Origin: Lachnospiraceae bacterium
GTDB lineage: Bacteria > Bacillota > Clostridia > Lachnospirales > Lachnospiraceae
DNA length: 64,000 nt
NCBI GenBank assembly: GCA_021770755.1
Contig: JAETQI010000008.1
Coordinates: 46,566 to 110,565 of the forward strand
Reading direction: 5' to 3'
Shown: piece by piece, positions 59,097-64,000 of the stretch
Numbering within the stretch: position 1 is the first letter of the stretch
Layout: the number at the start of each line of letters is the position of its first letter
Made by a program: the position numbers and the translations under genes
The notes under the pieces: model-generated
The model's input: the letters and a program-made list of their open reading frames with translations, nothing else
Told to the model about the DNA's origin: nothing
The model's database searches: none

Positions 59097-59144
59097 GCAG
59101 ACCCGTGCAGAGGAAAAAAGCCGCTGGTGTGGCGCACGGGTCGC
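59097..59144. repeat. Dispersed hairpin repeat, copy D (short)
   Basis: Starts GCAGACCCGTGCAGAGG and keeps the first hairpin (ACCCGTGC / GCACGGGT enclosing GCCGC-TGGT-GTGGC). The second hairpin of the other copies is missing or decayed. It begins 5 bp after the T-box terminator tail and ends 41 bp before the ileS start codon, so it is part of the ileS mRNA. Confidence 0.75.
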
Positions 59145-59184
59145 CCGGCGAGACCGCGGTGAAGATGAATGGAGGGAGAAGAAA

Positions 59185-62100
59185 ATGTATAATAAGGTAG
59201 ACACAAACCTGAATTTTGTGGACAGGGAAAAGAATGTTGAGAAGTTCTGGAAGGACAACGATATTTTCCGGAAGAGTATGGACAGCCGTAAGGAGGGCGA
59301 GACTTATACTTTCTATGATGGACCGCCGACTGCAAACGGCAAGCCGCATATCGGGCATGTGCTGACGCGCGTCATCAAGGATATGATCCCGCGCTACCGG
59401 ACCATGAAGGGGTACATGGTGCCCAGGAAGGCGGGCTGGGATACGCATGGTCTTCCCGTCGAGCTTGAAGTCGAGAAGCTTCTGGGTCTGAACGGCAAGG
59501 AGCAGATCGAGGAGTACGGCATGGAGCCTTTTATAAAAAAGTGCAAGGAATCCGTGTGGAAGTACAAGGGAATGTGGGAAGATTTCTCAGGAACAGTCGG
59601 TTTCTGGGCGGATATGGATGATCCCTACGTCACGTATCACGATGATTTTATCGAGTCTGAGTGGTGGGCACTGAAAGAGATCTGGAATAAAAAGCTTCTG
59701 TACAAGGGTTTTAAGATCGTGCCTTACTGTCCGAGATGCGGGACGCCGCTGTCCTCGCAGGAGGTCGCACAGGGCTATAAGACGGTCAAGGAGCGCTCTG
59801 CAGTGGTCCGCTTCAAGGTAGTCGGTGAGGACGCGTATTTCCTTGCGTGGACGACAACGCCGTGGACACTGCCGTCAAACGTGGCGCTCTGTGTCAATCC
59901 GGATGAGACATACTGTAAGGTGAAGGCTGCCGACGGTTATACGTATTATATGGCGGAGGCGCTTTTGGATAAGGTGCTCGGGAAATTGGCCGAAAATGAG
60001 GGTGACAGGGCATACGAGGTGCTGGAGACCTACAAGGGGACGGAACTGGAGCGCAAAGCGTATGAGCCGCTGTTTGACTTTGCGGCGGGCATCATCGAGA
60101 AGCAGCACAAAAAGGCGCATTTTATCACATGTGACAACTATGTCACGATGACGGACGGTACTGGCATCGTACACATTGCGCCGGCGTTTGGTGAGGATGA
60201 CGCCAATGTCGGCAGAAAGTACGAGTTGCCGTTCGTGCAGCTTGTGAACGGCAAGGGCGAGATGACGGAGGAGACGTCCTACGCGGGCGTGTTTGTGAAG
60301 AAGGCGGATCCGATGATCTTAAAGGATCTGGAGGAGAAGGGACTTCTGTTTGACGCGCCGAAATTCGAGCACGAGTATCCGCACTGCTGGCGCTGTGACA
60401 CACCGCTGATCTATTACGCACGCGAGTCGTGGTTCATCAGGATGACGGCTGTGAAGGACGATCTGGTAAGAAATAATAATACAGTAAACTGGATCCCGGA
60501 ATCCATCGGCAAGGGGCGTTTCGGGGACTGGCTTGAAAATATCCAGGACTGGGGAATCTCGCGCAATCGTTACTGGGGCACGCCGCTGAATGTGTGGGAG
60601 TGCGAGTGCGGCCATCAGGAGTGCATCGGCAGCAGGCAGGAGCTTGCGGACAGAAGCGGAGATCCTGATGCCGCAAAGGTTGAGCTGCACAGACCGTATA
60701 TTGATGAGGTGACTTTCAAATGCCCTGACTGCGGCAGAGAGATGCACAGGGTTCCGGAGGTGATCGACTGCTGGTTCGACTCCGGTGCGATGCCGTTTGC
60801 GCAGCACCATTATCCATTTGAAAATAAGGACCTGTTTGAGCAGCAGTTCCCGGCGCAGTTCATCTCGGAGGCGGTGGATCAGACGCGCGGCTGGTTCTAT
60901 TCACTGATGGCGGAATCCACATTATTGTTTAACAAAGCGCCATATGAAAATGTCATCGTACTTGGCCATGTGCAGGACGAGAATGGACAGAAGATGTCCA
61001 AGTCAAAGGGCAATGCGGTCGACCCGTTTGAAGCGCTGGAAACCTACGGCGCCGATGCGATCCGCTGGTATTTCTATGTCAATTCCGCGCCCTGGCTTCC
61101 GAACCGTTTTCACGGAAAGGCGGTGCAGGAAGGACAGCGCAAGTTTATGGGGACACTGTGGAATACCTACGCATTTTTTGTGCTCTATGCGAACATCGAT
61201 GAATTTGATGCGACGAAATACACGCTGGAGTACGACAAGCTTCCGGTGATGGATAAGTGGCTTTTGTCAAAGCTCAACACAGTGGTCGGTGAAGTGGACA
61301 GCAATCTGGAGAATTACAGGATCCCCGAGGCGGCGCGGGCGCTGCAGGAGTTCGTTGACGAGATGAGCAACTGGTATGTGAGGCGCAGCCGTGAACGTTT
61401 CTGGGCAAAGGGCATGGAGCAGGATAAGATCAATGCCTACATGACACTCTACACCGCGCTTGTGACGATCTCAAAGGCGGCGGCACCTATGATCCCGTTT
61501 ATGACAGAAGAGATCTACAGGAATCTCGTGTGCAGCATCGATCCGTCCGCGCCGGAGAGCATTCATCTGTGTGATTTCCCGGCAGTCGATGAAAAGTACA
61601 TCGACAGGCAGCTCGAGGCAGATATGGAGGCAGTCCTGAAGACGGTTGTCATGGGGCGCGCCTGCAGAAATACGGCAAACATCAAGAACAGGCAGCCGGT
61701 CAGCACCATGTTCATCAAGGCGCCGTTCACGCTGGGGGCATTTTATCAGGAGATCATCGAGGATGAGCTGAATGTCAAGAAGGTCGTATTTACAGATGAT
61801 GTCAGGGAGTTTACGACATACACGTTCAAGCCGCAGCTAAAGACGGTGGGGCCAAAGTACGGAAAACAGTTGGGTGGCATCAGGGAAAAACTTTCCTCGA
61901 TCGATGGCAATGCGGCGATGGATGAGCTCAAAGCGAACGGTTTTATCGCCTTTGATGTAAATGGCACGGAGGTCAGGCTCGCGGAGGAAGATCTGCTGAT
62001 CGACATCTCACAGAAGGAAGGGTATGTGACGGAGGCGGACAACACGGTCACGGTCGTACTCGATACCAATCTGACAGAGGAACTTGTGGAGGAGGGCTTT

Positions 62101-62352
62101 GTCTACGAGGTGATCAGCAAGGTGCAGACCATGCGCAAGGATTCCGGTTTTGAGGTCATGGATCATATCAGAGTGTATATCAGCGGAAACGACAGGGTTG
62201 CAGATGTGGTCAGGAAGAACGAGCCGGCGATCGGCGGCAAGGTTCTGGCAGACGCGTTCGTCTATGATGCAGGCGGTTTTCCGAACGCTAAGGAATGGAA
62301 TATCAATGGAGAGAATGTGACAGTCGGTGTTGAGATCGTTCAGCAACATTAG
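59185..62352 (+). CDS. ileS: Isoleucyl-tRNA synthetase (long, IleS2-like type)
   Basis: Class I synthetase: HIGH motif PHIGHV (His55-His58), KMSKS at residues 603-607, an editing (CP1) domain including LAWTTTPWTLPSNVAL, and an anticodon-binding domain after ~700. Length 1055 residues and phrases such as YCPRCGTPLSSQEVAQGYK place it with the eukaryote-like IleS2 group, which is commonly less sensitive to mupirocin (family knowledge). ATG 59185 follows GGAGGGAG; the longer upstream frame only reads the repeat and T-box end. Controlled by the T-box. Confidence 0.95.
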   Translation: MYNKVDTNLNFVDREKNVEKFWKDNDIFRKSMDSRKEGETYTFYDGPPTANGKPHIGHVLTRVIKDMIPRYRTMKGYMVPRKAGWDTHGLPVELEVEKLLGLNGKEQIEEYGMEPFIKKCKESVWKYKGMWEDFSGTVGFWADMDDPYVTYHDDFIESEWWALKEIWNKKLLYKGFKIVPYCPRCGTPLSSQEVAQGYKTVKERSAVVRFKVVGEDAYFLAWTTTPWTLPSNVALCVNPDETYCKVKAADGYTYYMAEALLDKVLGKLAENEGDRAYEVLETYKGTELERKAYEPLFDFAAGIIEKQHKKAHFITCDNYVTMTDGTGIVHIAPAFGEDDANVGRKYELPFVQLVNGKGEMTEETSYAGVFVKKADPMILKDLEEKGLLFDAPKFEHEYPHCWRCDTPLIYYARESWFIRMTAVKDDLVRNNNTVNWIPESIGKGRFGDWLENIQDWGISRNRYWGTPLNVWECECGHQECIGSRQELADRSGDPDAAKVELHRPYIDEVTFKCPDCGREMHRVPEVIDCWFDSGAMPFAQHHYPFENKDLFEQQFPAQFISEAVDQTRGWFYSLMAESTLLFNKAPYENVIVLGHVQDENGQKMSKSKGNAVDPFEALETYGADAIRWYFYVNSAPWLPNRFHGKAVQEGQRKFMGTLWNTYAFFVLYANIDEFDATKYTLEYDKLPVMDKWLLSKLNTVVGEVDSNLENYRIPEAARALQEFVDEMSNWYVRRSRERFWAKGMEQDKINAYMTLYTALVTISKAAAPMIPFMTEEIYRNLVCSIDPSAPESIHLCDFPAVDEKYIDRQLEADMEAVLKTVVMGRACRNTANIKNRQPVSTMFIKAPFTLGAFYQEIIEDELNVKKVVFTDDVREFTTYTFKPQLKTVGPKYGKQLGGIREKLSSIDGNAAMDELKANGFIAFDVNGTEVRLAEEDLLIDISQKEGYVTEADNTVTVVLDTNLTEELVEEGFVYEVISKVQTMRKDSGFEVMDHIRVYISGNDRVADVVRKNEPAIGGKVLADAFVYDAGGFPNAKEWNINGENVTVGVEIVQQH

Positions 62353-62426
62353 GAGCTGTCAGGATGCGTCAGCTATTTTTCTATAGGTTCTTAAGACTGA
62401 AAAAGCAGCTTGTGATCTGAAAGATT

Positions 62427-62459
62427 CAGGAGAGTGTCTGGAAGGCGGACATTCTCCTG
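62427..62459 (+). terminator. Hairpin after ileS, probable terminator
   Basis: 12-bp stem CAGGAGAGTGTC / GACATTCTCCTG with a 9-nt loop; only a weak T-rich tail follows. Confidence 0.5.
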
Positions 62460-62569
62460 CATTTGAGGTTTGTGCGAAGTTATCGGGATCTGGGTGCCCG
62501 TTGAGATGAGAATGTACGTTCATATAAAAGGACAAATCGGCGGGTGTTTAAAGGAGAGAATATATTGAT

Positions 62570-63634
62570 ATGAGTAAAAGGGGCAGGCTTTTGAAGATTA
62601 TTTTGATCGTGGTTGGCGTGTTGGCAGTCATCTTTGTTGTTGTCTCTTTCGTCCTGATCAATCATTATATGAAACAGTATTTTAACCGGAGTGAGCAGAA
62701 AAAATATTCCAGATACATGAGATGGGCGGACTATGAAGACTTTGAGAGAGAGACGGTGACGTTTCCCTCTGGAGATGAGACACTGACAGGATATGTCTAT
62801 GGAATGGATAACGCTTCTAAGGGGCTGGTTGTGATTTCCCATGGGCTTGGATCGTATTCGGAGGGGTATATCGGAGAGACCAGATATTTTGTGGACAACG
62901 GGTTTATGGTATTTGCCTACGATAACACCGGAAGCGGGGCTTCGACAGGGGAAAGCTGCATCGGACTTGTGCAGTCAGTGATCGATCTGGACAATGCACT
63001 GACTTATATAGAGCAGAATCCAGTGTTCGACGGACTTCCGATCTGCCTTTACGGGCACAGTTGGGGTGGTTTTGCGACGACGGCTATCCTGAATTATGAT
63101 CATGATATCATCGCCGTTGCAAGTCTTGCCGGATACAACGACAGCCTGGAAGAGATGATGTATGTGGGCAAAAGTCTGCTGGGGGCGTTTGTCTATGCGG
63201 AGAAGCCATTCATATGGATGACACTGCACGCAGCGTTCGGTGACCGGATGAATCTTACCGCGGCAAACGGAATCAACCGTGCGAAGCATACGGCGGTGAT
63301 GATCATCCAGGGGGATCTGGACGATTTTGTGGGATATGACGGTCCCTGCATCTATGCAAACCGGGATAAGATCATGCGGGAGGATGTGCAGTTTGTACTG
63401 CTCGAGGGCAGGGGGCACAGTGATCTGATGATGGATCAGAGTGCAGAGCGTCTGGCGTATATGGAACAACTGGATGCGGAATACGACCGCATGGCGGAGC
63501 AGTATCCGGATGGGATTCCGGATGAGATCGAAAAAGAGTGGAGCGAGACCATTGACAAAGAACTGACGTCAAGGCTTGACAGGGAGTTGTTTGAAAAGAT
63601 CGTGGATTTTTATATGGAAGCGATTGGCGAATAG
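62570..63634 (+). CDS. Membrane-anchored alpha/beta hydrolase
   Basis: One N-terminal membrane segment (residues ~8-31, IILIVVGVLAVIFVVVSFVL) precedes an alpha/beta hydrolase domain. Marks are LVVISHGLGSYSEGY (oxyanion strand), YDNTGSGASTGES, and the nucleophile elbow YGHSWGGFA (Ser ~165). Late acid and base candidates are QGDLDDFVG (Asp) and GRGHSDLM (His). The enzyme probably faces the outside of the membrane; the C-terminal ~60 residues are a charged helical extension. The substrate is unknown (esterase or peptidase of the BAAT/FrsA-like type). Confidence 0.78.
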   Translation: MSKRGRLLKIILIVVGVLAVIFVVVSFVLINHYMKQYFNRSEQKKYSRYMRWADYEDFERETVTFPSGDETLTGYVYGMDNASKGLVVISHGLGSYSEGYIGETRYFVDNGFMVFAYDNTGSGASTGESCIGLVQSVIDLDNALTYIEQNPVFDGLPICLYGHSWGGFATTAILNYDHDIIAVASLAGYNDSLEEMMYVGKSLLGAFVYAEKPFIWMTLHAAFGDRMNLTAANGINRAKHTAVMIIQGDLDDFVGYDGPCIYANRDKIMREDVQFVLLEGRGHSDLMMDQSAERLAYMEQLDAEYDRMAEQYPDGIPDEIEKEWSETIDKELTSRLDRELFEKIVDFYMEAIGE

Positions 63635-63643
63635 TGTGCACAT

Positions 63644-63675
63644 AAAAAACGAGCGGGAGATCCTGCTCGTTTTTT
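63644..63675. terminator. Bidirectional terminator between convergent genes
   Basis: 15-bp stem starting AAAAAACGAGC and ending GCTCGTTTTTT, 2-nt apex, A-tract and T-tract on opposite sides so both strands are served. Confidence 0.88.
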
Positions 63676-63707
63676 GATTGCATTTTCGACTCATTTGGAA
63701 TAAATGG

Positions 63708-64000
63708 TCAATTTGTATATTTTTGTGCAAGCTGTTCCTTTAATTGGGCAATTTCAAGGTCTTTGTCAGCGTTTGCCTGTGCTAGACTTGCATTCTCCCT
63801 AGACAGATCTGCGTTCTTTTGAGACAGATCAACATTCTCCTGAGACAGATCGGCATTCTTCTGAGAAAGATTTGCGTTAACCTGAGACAGCCCGGCAATG
63901 GTACGTTTTAATCCCTTAACCTCTGCATTGCGGTGGCGTTCATAAGCCTCATACTCCTCCCGTCTGCGGCAGAGCTCTCTGATATTCTCGTCAGAGCTGA
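63708..64000 (-). CDS. C-terminal coiled-coil end of a protein (partial), possibly Rpn-type nuclease/transposase
   Basis: A minus-strand frame enters from the right edge and stops at 63708-63710. The 97 visible residues begin with SDENIRELCRRREEYEAYERHRN and continue as a heptad coiled coil with five imperfect seven-residue units of the type LSQKNAD / LSQENVD. These are matched by 21-bp DNA repeats at about 63780-63885. The start resembles the C-terminal part of Rpn-family (PD-(D/E)XK) nucleases often labelled transposases; with only the tail visible this is tentative. Confidence 0.5.
   Translation of the reverse strand, partial: SSDENIRELCRRREEYEAYERHRNAEVKGLKRTIAGLSQVNANLSQKNADLSQENVDLSQKNADLSRENASLAQANADKDLEIAQLKEQLAQKYTN

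Overview
The window looks like a chromosomal segment from a motile, flagellated Lachnospiraceae-type bacterium (Clostridia, Firmicutes). The basis is sequence only: GGAGG-type ribosome binding sites and TTGACA/TATAAT promoters throughout; a flagellin-FliS pair with a sigma-28-like promoter; a spore-maturation gene (spmB); a T-box-controlled isoleucyl-tRNA synthetase; an HPr/Crh-like protein; and several families typical of this group (DUF6240-like flagellar protein, DUF5702 and DUF6382 pilus-locus proteins, split transketolase, stand-alone MsmK-type ATPase). No rRNA, tRNA, CRISPR array, prophage or intact insertion sequence was seen.

Layout. 1-5.9 kb: the tail of a membrane protein, an SGNH esterase and flavoprotein pair behind an operator-like palindrome, then a translationally coupled VWA / MoxR ATPase / leucine-rich-repeat trio. 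5.9-9.3 kb: a membrane-anchored trigger-factor-like isomerase, two small proteins and an HD-GYP protein. 9.3-10.4 kb: a long leader with two perfect inverted DnaA boxes and strong hairpins before a 71-residue protein, followed by a tandem 87-bp hairpin repeat. 10.4-20 kb: housekeeping genes (lipase-like hydrolase, tRNA deaminase, glycosyltransferase, exonuclease, VanW protein, HypE-like protein, Lrp regulator, aminotransferase, trmL, Uma2). 20-26.3 kb: flagellar cluster (large FliK-like repeat protein, flagellin, FliS, DUF2508). 26.3-37 kb: a complete-looking Tad/Flp pilus locus (two prepilin peptidases, TadZ, CpaF, TadB, TadC, Flp pilin, three pseudopilin-like proteins, FHA protein) preceded by a perfect 23-bp inverted repeat. 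37-41.5 kb: pentose catabolism (ribulokinase-like kinase, AraD, transketolase halves). 41.6-43.3 kb: pyrK-pyrD. 43.3-49.6 kb: secreted beta-helix protein, LytTR regulator, spmB, response regulator and hybrid histidine kinase. 49.8-55.9 kb: Crh-like protein, acetyltransferase, tandem-HD protein, YesL, MsmK and a PucR/CdaR-type regulator. 56-59 kb: a double-HTH regulator whose 3' third abruptly becomes AT-rich, with an unlisted 56-codon secreted-peptide gene converging on its end. 59-64 kb: T-box and ileS, a membrane hydrolase and a coiled-coil protein cut by the window end.

The most unusual content lies between and inside genes. First, the double-HTH regulator and convergent peptide pair looks like a cell-cell signalling cassette with an exchanged C-terminal module. 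Second, a dispersed hairpin repeat occurs at three loci, each time directly after the T-tract of a Rho-independent terminator. Third, a MITE-like family has two copies, each inserted about 15 bp downstream of a -10 box, so it forms the 5' leader of the next gene. Fourth, there is a structured leader with DnaA boxes. Fifth, inverted repeats lie just upstream of the pilus promoter. Assignments of function are by recognition of families from sequence; no database search was possible.
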